Source: a virus
Length of the DNA: 20,485 nt
Virus record (IMG/VR): IMGVR_UViG_3300044729_000700
Span: 1 to 20,485 of that record
Reading direction: 5' to 3' (one strand)
Both the position numbers and the translations under genes were made by a program. A model generated the notes under the pieces. The model worked only from the letters and a program-made list of their open reading frames with translations, had not been told where the DNA came from and did not search any database. Below, in pieces: positions 6,780 to 14,097 of this stretch. The number at the start of each line of letters is the position of its first letter. The stretch's first letter is position 1.

Positions 6780-7453
6780 GCCTGCTGCTCCTTGCGTTCG
6801 AGGTACTGCTGCCGCCACTGCTCTGGGTAGATGTGCTGCGGTTGCAGGTTCTCGTCGTAGATAGCGATCATCTCTTCCATGTGGCCGATGCGGCAGTCGA
6901 TGTCTACCCAGACCCGCCGCCCAGCCTCACGGAACTTGTTCCAAAACCAGATGTCATCATCGATCTTGGCGTCGGTCCACTTGCCATCCGCATCCGGCCT
7001 GCACCAGAACCAAGGCTTCGGCACGTCCTTGAGCCGGTCTAGCTTGATGGCCGTTAGCCCGAAATGTGCCGTTGTCACTTCCAGCGGTTGGCCGCAGTAT
7101 TCCACCCGCGTCTCGCCGCCCATCGTGAACAGCGGAATCTGCTTTCCCCGCTTGCACTGCATTGCCGCCACAGCGTCGTATTTGTCGTCGCTGTACAGCA
7201 CGCCAAGCAAACGGTGAACGTGTTCGACGGTAAAGCAGCTGTCGAAGTCCACCGTAATCGCCACGTCAATTCCGTGGTCGATAGCGTCTTCCAGCATCCG
7301 CTGCATGCATTGCCCGTAGAACACGCCGCCCGAAACGACAATCGGAATCCCTGCCTTCTTAAAAGCGTGGTCGATAACGTTCCGGCTCCAGACGCATTCG
7401 TATCTGGGAGCCGTCATCAACGCGGCGACCTTCGCTTCCTTGTGTGTATCCAT
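6776..7453 (-). CDS. GT-A fold glycosyltransferase-like protein (225 aa)
   Basis: This looks like a compact nucleotide-sugar-dependent glycosyltransferase (GT2-like). The first 60 residues give a Rossmann-type start (AKVAALMTAPRYE, then IPIVVSGG). Residues 63-71 read DVAITVDFD, with the metal-binding D-x-D at 69-71. A middle strand, TTAHFGLTAIKLDRL (127-141), resembles the acceptor-side 'G-x-x-x-I-x-R-x-x-L' segment. Residues 165-167 are DDD (IDDDIWFWNKFREAG). A late His (G-H at 190-191 after VDIDC) fits the third metal ligand of GT-A enzymes. No membrane segment is present, so it acts in the cytoplasm. Lying inside the head and connector genes, it could modify virion proteins (inference). 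Donor and acceptor are unknown. Confidence 0.75.
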   Translation of the reverse strand: MDTHKEAKVAALMTAPRYECVWSRNVIDHAFKKAGIPIVVSGGVFYGQCMQRMLEDAIDHGIDVAITVDFDSCFTVEHVHRLLGVLYSDDKYDAVAAMQCKRGKQIPLFTMGGETRVEYCGQPLEVTTAHFGLTAIKLDRLKDVPKPWFWCRPDADGKWTDAKIDDDIWFWNKFREAGRRVWVDIDCRIGHMEEMIAIYDENLQPQHIYPEQWRQQYLERKEQQA

Positions 7454-7488
7454 AGCGTTCTGCTCCGCTGCTGGTAACCGTCTTATGA

Positions 7489-7911
7489 TTAACCAACCTT
7501 GACGTAATCGGCATTGTTGGTGTTTGCGGAGGCGGCAATTTCCTTTTGCAGGATGCCGACCACCGAGGTTAATACCGGCCCATTGGTCGTGGTGTCCGGT
7601 GTGAGTCCGACTTGCAGGTAACGCTTGCGGCCATTCAGGTCAACGTGCAGGACGGCTTCAGCCGCTGCGGTGTTGTCGATGGTAAAAGCGTAGGTGCTGT
7701 TGAACGTGGCGAAGTTGGATGCCGTGGTGTCGTCCGATTCCTTCAATGAAACGACGACATTGGTGCTGTTGGTGTTCAGTTCCGCACCACAGGTAATACT
7801 GATGGTTGCGTAATCGGCACCTTGGCAATCGAGGTTGGCAGTCCGTGCAGTAGTCACGGCGGTAATCGGGGCGAGCAGCGTGGAATACACGCAGCTTTGG
7901 AGAGTCTTCAT
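7489..7911 (-). CDS. Hypothetical head accessory or decoration-like protein (140 aa)
   Basis: It begins MKTLQSCVYSTLLAPITAVT and is Thr/Asn/Ala-rich with alternating hydrophobic residues: 'A-T-I-S-I-T-C-G', 'V-V-V-S-L-K-E-S', 'V-L-H-V-D-L-N-G-R-K-R-Y-L-Q-V-G-L'. An all-beta virion protein is likely. The translation start is strong: AAGGAA lies 7 bases before the ATG, the same spacing as in the capsid gene, and both genes open with ATGAAGACT. It is the first gene after the capsid terminator, the usual place for a capsid-stabilising or decoration protein. I do not recognise a family. A minor capsid or neck role is equally possible. Confidence 0.72.
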   Translation of the reverse strand: MKTLQSCVYSTLLAPITAVTTARTANLDCQGADYATISITCGAELNTNSTNVVVSLKESDDTTASNFATFNSTYAFTIDNTAAAEAVLHVDLNGRKRYLQVGLTPDTTTNGPVLTSVVGILQKEIAASANTNNADYVKVG

Positions 7912-7946
7912 TTATCGGTTCCTTGTCAGGTTTTGGTTCGTTCAGG

Positions 7947-7979
7947 AAAAAAGGGGGAGGCAGCGAACCGCCTCCCCCC
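7947..7979 (-). terminator. Intrinsic terminator after the major capsid gene
   Basis: On the minus strand, GGGGGAGGC (7970-7978) pairs perfectly with GCCTCCCCC (7953-7961). The intervening bases form a short UUCG-type loop, and six T follow at 7947-7952. This is a textbook Rho-independent terminator. A second perfect 7-bp hairpin (7987-8008) lies between it and the capsid stop codon. The next start codon is 36 bases past the end of the T-tract, so the next gene depends on read-through or on a promoter I cannot see. Confidence 0.88.
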
Positions 7980-7986
7980 GACGGTC

Positions 7987-8008
7987 CCAAGTGGAGCAGA
8001 ACACTTGG
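7987..8008 (-). other. Hairpin just after capsid stop codon
   Basis: The arms CCAAGTG and CACTTGG are perfect 7-bp complements around an 8-base loop. They begin 5 bases after the capsid stop. There is no T-tract directly after it, so on its own it is not a terminator. It probably protects the 3' end of the capsid message or works in tandem with the GC-rich terminator that follows. Confidence 0.6.
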
Positions 8009-8012
8009 CTTA

Positions 8013-9368
8013 CTAGGATGCGTTGCACTTGACGCCGATGATCGGTCCGCCAAGCGATGCAGTGCCGCGTTCGTGGCAGTTGATGTCGAAACGTTCGGTT
8101 GCCCGGAAGTAGATGCTGTCGGTGTTGAAGCCGTAGCTGTTATCGACTGCGATGCTGATGCCACGCTTCTGGCCCATCGATACCGCTCGGCTCAGGTCGC
8201 CAAAATAGGCGATGAACTTGCCGGACAGGTCAGTCGTTGGCGCTCCGCTGTCCATCGCTTGGCAGAACACGACTGGATAGCCCATGAAGATTGGACCCAT
8301 GCCGGTTGCGTAGTTGGCCACGTTGACAGCTTGAGCGCTGGCCAACCGTTGCAGAACGTTGTAGTAAATCGAGCTGTGGCAGTACCACTTCGGCTGAATG
8401 CCAGGCAGCATCAGCAATTTGCCCATCGCTTCCTCAAAGGATGCAATGGTGATCTCGGCTGGCGTGTCGATGTTGGTTGCGGTTTGTGCGTAAGCACCCG
8501 CTGCCAAGGCATTAGCCAAGCCAAGGATGCCGCCGTAAGTGCTGGTGCCGTCGCCAAGGAACAAGCATTGGTCTTCCTTGACGGCAAAACACTGGGCGAC
8601 TTCTTGGGTCAGCAAGTCACCCAAGGCCACGACGCTGTCTTCCGGCAGTTCGCTGGACCAGCTGGAGAATACCATCAGCTTGCGAGCTTCCAGCCGAACT
8701 TGGTCGAATGCCAAATCCGATGCGGTGACGCTGCTGTTTTCGCCAGCGAAATAGCCAGTGAATCCGCCAGCCCGGCGAGGAATCAGGGTGACGCCCGGTC
8801 CCATCGGGTAGACACGGCATTCCCGGCGAGCAATGCCGTACTCTTCGACGTTGCGGATGATGGCCGATTCCAGCACTTCGGGCACCAGATAGCCGCCCTT
8901 GGTGTTGTCGCTGGTCGACATGGCGTTTTGGATGCCGTGGTTCTTCAGCCACTCGTTTGCACCCTGATGGCCGTTGATACTGAGGAAGAACTGACCGGCG
9001 ATGTAAGCTTCCTTGTCAGCGTTCGGGCCTTGGAAAGCCTTGACCACGCCGCCCTTCGCCTTGGCCGGAACTTTGACCGCAGCGACGTTCAGCTCGCCAT
9101 TGGCGACAACTTCGTCCGATTGCTTGTCAGCGGCAAACCGCTCGCGGGCAATCTGCTTCTGTGCGGCTTCGACCTTCAGCAGCCGGTCGAGCTTCGCTTC
9201 CAGTTCGCCGAGCTTTCCGGCTTGGTCGCCCTTGCCTTGAACCTCGTCGATTTCCTTTTCCTCGTCAGCGTTCAGATCACGCTGTTCGGCCTTGGCGACG
9301 GCCAAAATCGCAGCGACGCGGTCGTGCTGCTCCTGAATCGCTTCCCGCAATTCCTTTACAGTCTTCAT
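8013..9368 (-). CDS. Major capsid protein, HK97 family (451 aa)
   Basis: This is the main head shell subunit. Residues 1-100 form a charged helical coiled coil (MKTVKELREAIQEQHDRVAA onward), matching the scaffold-like delta domain of HK97-type capsids that the prohead protease removes. Cleavage would fall near residues 100-115 (inference). The mature part has the conserved opening 'S-T-S-D-N-T-K-G-G-Y-L-V-P-E' near 151-163, then N-arm and E-loop regions, and a P-domain/A-domain core including 'YGGILGLANAL' and 'GYPVVFCQAM'. No separate scaffold gene is present, which fits a self-scaffolding capsid. The start has AAGGAA 7 bases upstream of ATG. Hairpins flank the gene on both sides, suggesting a separately controlled transcript. 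Confidence 0.95.
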   Translation of the reverse strand: MKTVKELREAIQEQHDRVAAILAVAKAEQRDLNADEEKEIDEVQGKGDQAGKLGELEAKLDRLLKVEAAQKQIARERFAADKQSDEVVANGELNVAAVKVPAKAKGGVVKAFQGPNADKEAYIAGQFFLSINGHQGANEWLKNHGIQNAMSTSDNTKGGYLVPEVLESAIIRNVEEYGIARRECRVYPMGPGVTLIPRRAGGFTGYFAGENSSVTASDLAFDQVRLEARKLMVFSSWSSELPEDSVVALGDLLTQEVAQCFAVKEDQCLFLGDGTSTYGGILGLANALAAGAYAQTATNIDTPAEITIASFEEAMGKLLMLPGIQPKWYCHSSIYYNVLQRLASAQAVNVANYATGMGPIFMGYPVVFCQAMDSGAPTTDLSGKFIAYFGDLSRAVSMGQKRGISIAVDNSYGFNTDSIYFRATERFDINCHERGTASLGGPIIGVKCNAS

Positions 9369-9403
9369 GTGTCCATTCCTTTTTTGTGCCGACCGTCAGC
9401 AGC

Positions 9404-9465
9404 AAAAAAAGAAATCGACTGCGACAGCCGACGTTGGTTTCCAAACGTCAGCCCGTCGAGTCGAT
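9404..9465 (-). terminator. Long hairpin with T-tract in the capsid gene leader
   Basis: On the minus strand the bases at 9459-9465 and 9414-9420 (ATCGACT with AGTCGAT) pair. A CGAC/GTCG block follows, then a GACGTT/AACGTC block with a GG/CC cap around a three-A loop, interrupted only by single-base bulges and two G-T pairs. TTTCTTTTTTT follows immediately (9404-9414). It has the form of a strong Rho-independent terminator. It sits between the protease stop and the capsid start, with only 36 bases from the end of the T-tract to the capsid ATG, too little for a promoter and leader. It could therefore be a regulated attenuator or an mRNA-stabilising or processing element. Confidence 0.82.
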
Positions 9466-9526
9466 GACAACCGAACTCTAGCGGGAGTTTTTCAAAATGT
9501 GTGGCAGGACATTCCCGCCGTCTGAA

Positions 9527-9554
9527 ATAATACGCTTTTCAATTACTGAATCAA
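9527..9554 (-). promoter_or_regulatory. Candidate sigma-70-like promoter upstream of the capsid gene
   Basis: The minus strand has TTGATT (9549-9554) and TATTAT (9527-9532), 16 bases apart. This matches the -35 box at 4 of 6 and the -10 box at 5 of 6 positions. The -35 overlaps the protease stop codon. Transcription would start near 9520, giving a leader of about 150 bases that contains a 6-bp inverted repeat (9481-9486 with 9513-9518) and the terminator-like hairpin at 9404-9465. Host promoter preferences are unknown, so this remains a candidate. Confidence 0.35.
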
Positions 9555-10225
9555 GTGTCCCGTCTTTTTAGTCGTATTGCCCGCAGTTTTGCGGCAATTA
9601 GCTTCGGGAATCGCTGCTCCACTGGCGTTGCTGGCTTGGCCGGGTCGAACAATTCCTGCGGCGGATGGCGGAACATCGACGCCGAGGCCATCGCTTTCGG
9701 TGCGTCCTTGATGTCGACCACTTCATCCACCAGCCCGATGGCCAGTGCTTCCTTGGCGGTGAACCAAGTTTCTTCGGCCACCATCGCCAAAATCTCGTCA
9801 CGGCTGGCATCCATCTTGGCAGCGTAGGCATCGACCAGCGTTTCGCTGTATTTGTCCAGAATGTCCGCCGTTTTCCGCATTGCTGCCGCATCGCCGATGG
9901 CAATCGTGTGGGGCTGGTGAATCATGACCATTGCCCGTGGTGCGGCTGTAACCTTGAATCCGCTGACAAGGAACAGGGTTGCCGCCGATGCCGCCAGTGC
10001 GTCAACGCTCACCGTCACCTCGCCGCCATGCCGCCGCAGGTTTTCAACCGCTGCGACAGCTTCATCCACGCTGCCGCCTGGTGAATTGACACGCACGCTA
10101 ATCGGACCGTCGCCCAGCATCCCCAGCCCTTCGACGATGGAATCCGCCCCGATAAATCCCCAGTCGGCTGGCCCGATCTGGCCGTAGACAAACATTTCCC
10201 GTGTCTTCTCGTTTACCCGCAGCAT
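9551..10225 (-). CDS. Prohead (head maturation) protease, ClpP-type (224 aa)
   Basis: This serine peptidase should cleave the delta domain from the capsid protein during head maturation. The start is taken as the ATG at 10225, because GGAGG lies 5 bases upstream; an ATG four codons earlier also reads in frame. The ClpP/S14 signature is clear: 'V-R-V-N-S-P-G-G-S-V-D-E-A' near residue 45, nucleophile Ser80 in LAASAATLFL, and catalytic His103 in MVMIHQPH. The third-position element reads EETWFTAKEALAIGLVDEVV. The acidic residue here is Glu rather than the usual Asp, so the third catalytic residue is uncertain. The position between portal and major capsid genes is standard. A basic C-terminal tail (LRAIRLKRRDT) follows the fold. 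Confidence 0.92.
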   Translation of the reverse strand: MLRVNEKTREMFVYGQIGPADWGFIGADSIVEGLGMLGDGPISVRVNSPGGSVDEAVAAVENLRRHGGEVTVSVDALAASAATLFLVSGFKVTAAPRAMVMIHQPHTIAIGDAAAMRKTADILDKYSETLVDAYAAKMDASRDEILAMVAEETWFTAKEALAIGLVDEVVDIKDAPKAMASASMFRHPPQELFDPAKPATPVEQRFPKLIAAKLRAIRLKRRDT

Positions 10226-10836
10226 TCCAGCCTCCATTCCAAGTCGAAGTTAAAGTCGTTTCTGTCCGGCATTCTGCTTGGCCGGTAACATCCAAACTGC
10301 TCCATATACGCAACCGCACCCGATAGCGAGTTATCCGGCAGTCCGTCGTAGTGCCTGAACCCGTCGGTATCCGTTTCGTGTATTACCCGCTGGACCGCCC
10401 GACGCCGGAAGTAAGGTTCCATCGTCTTCAGGATTGCAAGGTCCATGCCCTGTGCGTCGGTCATCAGCGTCTGGACCTGCTTGACGCCAGCCCATTCAAG
10501 GAACTCGCCGAGGTTAATCACCTGCACTTCCACCTCGCCCTGTTCGCTCAGGTCCGCCTGCGGATACAATTGCCGGGCCTGTTCGGTGCAGATGCCGAGG
10601 CTGCTGCTGACTCCATTCGTGTTGTAACGCCGCATCTTTGCCCGGCAGGTTGCTAGACCGCATGCCGCTTCGACTACGTGAAAGATATCGGCGACGTGTG
10701 CGTTCTGCGTCCGCAGCCAAGCCGCCGCATCTGGCAGCGGTTCGAACATGAAAAAGCGGTCGTGCCCTTGCAGTAGCCGCAGCATTTCGGCATCGCCACG
10801 GTTTGGACCGACGCAGACAAAGACGCGCTCACTCAT
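10213..10836 (-). CDS. FkbM-family SAM-dependent methyltransferase (207 aa)
   Basis: The first 120 residues carry a Rossmann-fold methyltransferase pattern. Motif I is 'F-V-C-V-G-P-N-R-G-D-A-E-M-L' (residues 6-19). The SAM-ribose-binding acidic residue lies in 'M-F-E-P-L-P-D-A-A' (30-38). Then come 'VEAACG', 'N-T-N-G-V-S-S-S-L-G', 'V-I-N-L-G-E-F-L' and 'TLMTDAQGMDLAILKTM', the FkbM-type 'D-x-x-G-x-x-x-x-x-L-K' block with Gln where Glu is common. FkbM enzymes O-methylate sugars and polyketides in many bacteria; the substrate here is not predictable. It overlaps the portal gene by 4 bases (ATGA) and the protease start by 13. That makes it an unusual inserted gene in the packaging operon rather than a foreign island. 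Confidence 0.82.
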   Translation of the reverse strand: MSERVFVCVGPNRGDAEMLRLLQGHDRFFMFEPLPDAAAWLRTQNAHVADIFHVVEAACGLATCRAKMRRYNTNGVSSSLGICTEQARQLYPQADLSEQGEVEVQVINLGEFLEWAGVKQVQTLMTDAQGMDLAILKTMEPYFRRRAVQRVIHETDTDGFRHYDGLPDNSLSGAVAYMEQFGCYRPSRMPDRNDFNFDLEWRLECCG

Positions 10837-12389
10837 AGGCTGGACAGCTCCTTGACGCCATCAGCCCGCCAGCCGGTGACCAGTGACTTGACCGCTTCGA
10901 CAAACTCCGCTGGCTGCTTGTCCGCTGCCGCCAGTAGTGCGTCCTTGTGCCGTCTGCAGTATCCGGCCACGTCGCAGTCCTCCGCCCCAGCTGTCGATTC
11001 CAGCCGTTCCTGCCAGCGAGCATAGAACCCATCGACCCAGTCCACGAAGTTCTTCGCCCGCAGGCCCCGCTGCTCTATCCGGTTGCATTCGACGCCGACC
11101 ATGTGGTGGAGCTGAGCTTGTGCCGCTGGTGCTGCGTTCGGTGCTTCCGCCTCGTCTGCGTCGTTGTCGTTTGAGTTGTCGCCGCTGGGGTCAACCTCGT
11201 CGGTCGTAATGTTCGGGTTGGAGTAGACATCGCCGCCGCTATACGGGTTCATATCCAATTTGGCCCGTGCCTCATTCGGGTTGATAATCTTGTGGACGAT
11301 GCCCTGTGCAAGCGTGTCCACGGTTGTCTTCATGTCGGTCATGATGAGCGTACCGCGGTTAAACTTGAAGTAATACTGATCCGCCATCTTTTCCCGGTCA
11401 GTCAGCAGTTTGGCGCGGCACTGCATTTCCCATTTGACCAGCCAGCGGTTAAGGCAGGACTGCAATTCCGACAGCTGCTTTTGTTCAAGGCTGGAGTAGC
11501 TGCTGCGGCTTTCATCGCCAGGCATCGATTCAAGGCCGAACCAGAGCATAATGTCGGTGCGGTTGAACTTCTGCTGCTCGACAAACTGGGCGTCGTGGTT
11601 CGACATCGTCAGCACATTGGCGGTGACGCCTTCCCGCAGCAAGCCGACCAGTTCCCCGTCTTCGTTGTGGTGCTTGCGGAATGTCGTTAGGAACTCCGCC
11701 GCCTGTTTCTCGTCACGGAATGAACCGGGGGGAGCTTGCAGCATTAGCCGCCCAGTGAATCCCTTTTCTGATTGCTTCGTCGCCAGCCGCTGCCCATTCA
11801 GCCCCATTGAAATCGACTCACGGGCGACACTGGCAAACGACTTGCCTTCGATGCCGTCATAGCCAAACCCTTGGATGTGCAAAACGTCCCGGTCATGGAT
11901 AACCACGGTCGTCTCAGGGTTGGCGGTCATTGCCGCTTCAAAGTCGCCAGCGTAGGCAGCGATGCGGTCGTGATCCATGTTCGGGTTGGTGACGTGGTAC
12001 TTCTCGCCGCCGACCATGTAGGTCTTCGTCCGGTCAGGCATCAGCGGCAGCAGTTCCGTCGGTCTGCCTGCTTGGCGAATCACCACGGCACGCCCGTTGC
12101 CCCAACCGATGGCGTGGCCCTGTATAGTCTCCTTCCACACGTCAGCGGTCTGGTAGTCGTTCGGTTGCCACCGCAGCAGATTCCAAACTGGATGGCCAAT
12201 GCCGTCGTCGCTGCCGCCTCCGTCAATCTTGCGGCGAATCTCCAGCGGCATCTGGCCGACCATGCCGCTGATTTTCGACATGGCATACCACACGCCAGCC
12301 AGTCCCAGCATCGTATGCGGGTTTACTGGCGTCACGCCGTCATCGGTTCCGTTGAACCATTTAATCAGGCCATTGAGTCCGAATCCCAT
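10833..12389 (-). CDS. Portal protein, HK97 family (518 aa)
   Basis: The portal forms the dodecameric DNA channel at one capsid vertex. The ATG at 12389 has GGAG 8 bases upstream; a GTG three codons earlier has none at a usable distance. The sequence follows the family: N-terminal 'G-L-A-G-V-W-Y-A-M-S-K-I-S-G-M-V-G-Q-M-P-L' near residue 30, 'HPVWNLLRWQPN', 'IHDRDVLHIQGFGYDGIEGKS' near 165-185, and 'WFGLESMPGDESRSSYSSLEQ' near 285-305. After the clip and wing regions comes an acidic Asn/Asp/Ala-rich linker (about 400-425). A predicted helical C-terminal extension follows, ending KELSSL, and is longer than in many relatives. Its order between terminase and protease is standard. Confidence 0.95.
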   Translation of the reverse strand: MGFGLNGLIKWFNGTDDGVTPVNPHTMLGLAGVWYAMSKISGMVGQMPLEIRRKIDGGGSDDGIGHPVWNLLRWQPNDYQTADVWKETIQGHAIGWGNGRAVVIRQAGRPTELLPLMPDRTKTYMVGGEKYHVTNPNMDHDRIAAYAGDFEAAMTANPETTVVIHDRDVLHIQGFGYDGIEGKSFASVARESISMGLNGQRLATKQSEKGFTGRLMLQAPPGSFRDEKQAAEFLTTFRKHHNEDGELVGLLREGVTANVLTMSNHDAQFVEQQKFNRTDIMLWFGLESMPGDESRSSYSSLEQKQLSELQSCLNRWLVKWEMQCRAKLLTDREKMADQYYFKFNRGTLIMTDMKTTVDTLAQGIVHKIINPNEARAKLDMNPYSGGDVYSNPNITTDEVDPSGDNSNDNDADEAEAPNAAPAAQAQLHHMVGVECNRIEQRGLRAKNFVDWVDGFYARWQERLESTAGAEDCDVAGYCRRHKDALLAAADKQPAEFVEAVKSLVTGWRADGVKELSSL

Positions 12390-12402
12390 CAGTGCCACTC
12401 CA

Positions 12403-14097
12403 TTAGCCGATGAATAAGCTGCCAGTAAACTTCGACTTACAAACCATCACCGCACGCATCGCCATCAAAGACGCAACCACCGCATCAATCTTTTCCTTGC
12501 TGTGCTTCTTGTCCGGCATGACTTGGTCCCGACTGTTGCGGTTAATGCTCATGTTCAAAGCACACCACCGCAGCACCGGGTCATTCACTGCCGGACGCAG
12601 CCGCCCCTCGACCGCTGCGTTCTGGAACTCCAGCAGCACCTCGTTGAAATGGTGATGGGCCTGCGGCATCTTCACCGCAGTCAGCCCTGCCGCGTCCAGT
12701 TCGTCACCAAGTTGGCTGGCGTTGTACGGGTCGAACGCCACCATCTGGATGCCTAGTTCTTCGCATTCGTCTAGCAGCGAATCCCGTAGGCTGGCCACGA
12801 CGTAGCGGCATTTGACCAACTGGCCGCTGTGTATCCAGTGGCTCCACGGTTGCTGCGTTAAATCCCGCCTCGATTCCTCACTGATGAACGCCCGGCTCCG
12901 CATCTCGTAGCGGTAAATAGGCCGCAGGTTTCCGGCATCGTCTTCCGTCTCGCCGACTTTGAACCGTGCCACCAAACCGTATGCCGCTAAGTCGTCTTTG
13001 CCGCCGAGGTCCACACCGGCAGCGATAGCGTCTGCTTCGTCCCAGTTGGATAGCGGCTGTGCGATGCTGTCCCACAGTTCCGCCGTGATACCGTTCTCCA
13101 CGCTGGAGACGGTGCGGTTACAGTGGTAACGCATGAAGTCGTGCCGAGCCTGCGGCTTGTTCTTGGCCTTGGTCGCTTGCTCGCTCAAATAGTCGAGCTT
13201 CACCGAAATATTCAGGTTCGGGTTGGCCTTGACCCAGACAGACGGATCGAACGGGTCGTCTGCCTCGTCGATCTCGTAGATAATGCCGAACGTGGAATCA
13301 TCCTGCCAGTCGCCCTTAATGACGCCGCGGGTGTAGGTCAATTCTTCGTTGTAGATGCGGCTGCGGTCATTGCCCGCCGTGGTAATCATCACCTGCATCG
13401 GCTGCGTCCGTGCCGCCGAGCCGGTCGTCATCGTGGCGTAGAAGTCCCGGTGATATTCCTGCCAGGCGTGCAGCTCGTCAAAGAATACGCCGTGTGGGTT
13501 TAGACCGTCGTATGGCTTGTCGCTGCCCAGTGGCCGCAGGAATGAATTGGTCGCCTCGAATGCGACGTTATCCTTGGTGATGCTGGCGTGCCGCCCAAGG
13601 TACGGCGACTGCCGCAGCATCCGGTTGGCCTCCTTGTGGATGATGCGGGCTTGGTCCAGCTTCGTTGCCCCGATGTAAACCTCAGCCCCAGCCTCGCGGT
13701 CTGCCGCCGTCAGCAGCAAGGCCAGCCCGGCACAGTAGGAGGACTTACCATTCTTGCGGGCCACGCTGATGAACGCCCTGCGGAAACGCCTGGTGCCGTC
13801 TTCCCGTTCCCAGCCAAACAGGTTCCAGTTAATGAAAGCCTGCCACGGACTGAGGTGGAACGGATGCCCGACGAACTCGCCAATCGAATGCCGCAGTAGC
13901 ATCGGGAAGAACTGACACGACTTCTCCGCCCGCTGCTGATTCAGCCGATAGGGAAAGTCCGGTGTCTGCTGCCGCTCGAGGTCACGCTGGTATCTGGCGA
14001 CCGCTGCCTTGACCATATCGCACGCCACGACCGAGCCGTCCTGCACGTCGTCGCAGTAGCTGGTCACAGCATCACGATATAGGTTAGCACGAATCAA
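12403..14097 (-). CDS. terL: Terminase large subunit (564 aa)
   Basis: This is the DNA-packaging motor ATPase with a C-terminal nuclease. The TTG at 14097 overlaps the small-subunit stop (TTGA) and has an AGGA 6 bases upstream; a GTG ten codons later is an alternative. Motifs are: Walker A 'A-R-K-N-G-K-S' (113-119), Walker B 'V-F-F-D-E' (204-208) with the catalytic Glu in DELHAW, and coupling motif 'I-T-T-A-G-N' (238-243). The RNase H-like nuclease is seen from Asp363 in 'G-V-D-L-G-G-K-D-D-L', through 'M-V-A-F-D-P-Y-N', to Asp538 in KEKIDAVVA. This is the Terminase_1/HK97-type lineage. The length is complete and no key residue is missing. Confidence 0.97.
   Translation of the reverse strand: MIRANLYRDAVTSYCDDVQDGSVVACDMVKAAVARYQRDLERQQTPDFPYRLNQQRAEKSCQFFPMLLRHSIGEFVGHPFHLSPWQAFINWNLFGWEREDGTRRFRRAFISVARKNGKSSYCAGLALLLTAADREAGAEVYIGATKLDQARIIHKEANRMLRQSPYLGRHASITKDNVAFEATNSFLRPLGSDKPYDGLNPHGVFFDELHAWQEYHRDFYATMTTGSAARTQPMQVMITTAGNDRSRIYNEELTYTRGVIKGDWQDDSTFGIIYEIDEADDPFDPSVWVKANPNLNISVKLDYLSEQATKAKNKPQARHDFMRYHCNRTVSSVENGITAELWDSIAQPLSNWDEADAIAAGVDLGGKDDLAAYGLVARFKVGETEDDAGNLRPIYRYEMRSRAFISEESRRDLTQQPWSHWIHSGQLVKCRYVVASLRDSLLDECEELGIQMVAFDPYNASQLGDELDAAGLTAVKMPQAHHHFNEVLLEFQNAAVEGRLRPAVNDPVLRWCALNMSINRNSRDQVMPDKKHSKEKIDAVVASLMAMRAVMVCKSKFTGSLFIG

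Noticed and set aside
7923-9467. A 514-codon open frame on the plus strand opposite the major capsid gene
   Set aside because: It is the antisense shadow of a strongly biased coding gene, has no credible start signal and no recognisable protein pattern, and covers two hairpin elements. The capsid gene on the other strand is secure.
9481-9518. 6-bp inverted repeat as a plus-strand terminator
   Set aside because: The arms are only six bases, the spacer is 26 bases, and no plus-strand gene ends there.
10213-10836. Methyltransferase as a DNA-modification enzyme
   Set aside because: The motifs fit FkbM-type small-molecule or sugar methyltransferases; I see no DNA-methylase N/DPPY or PCQ motif.
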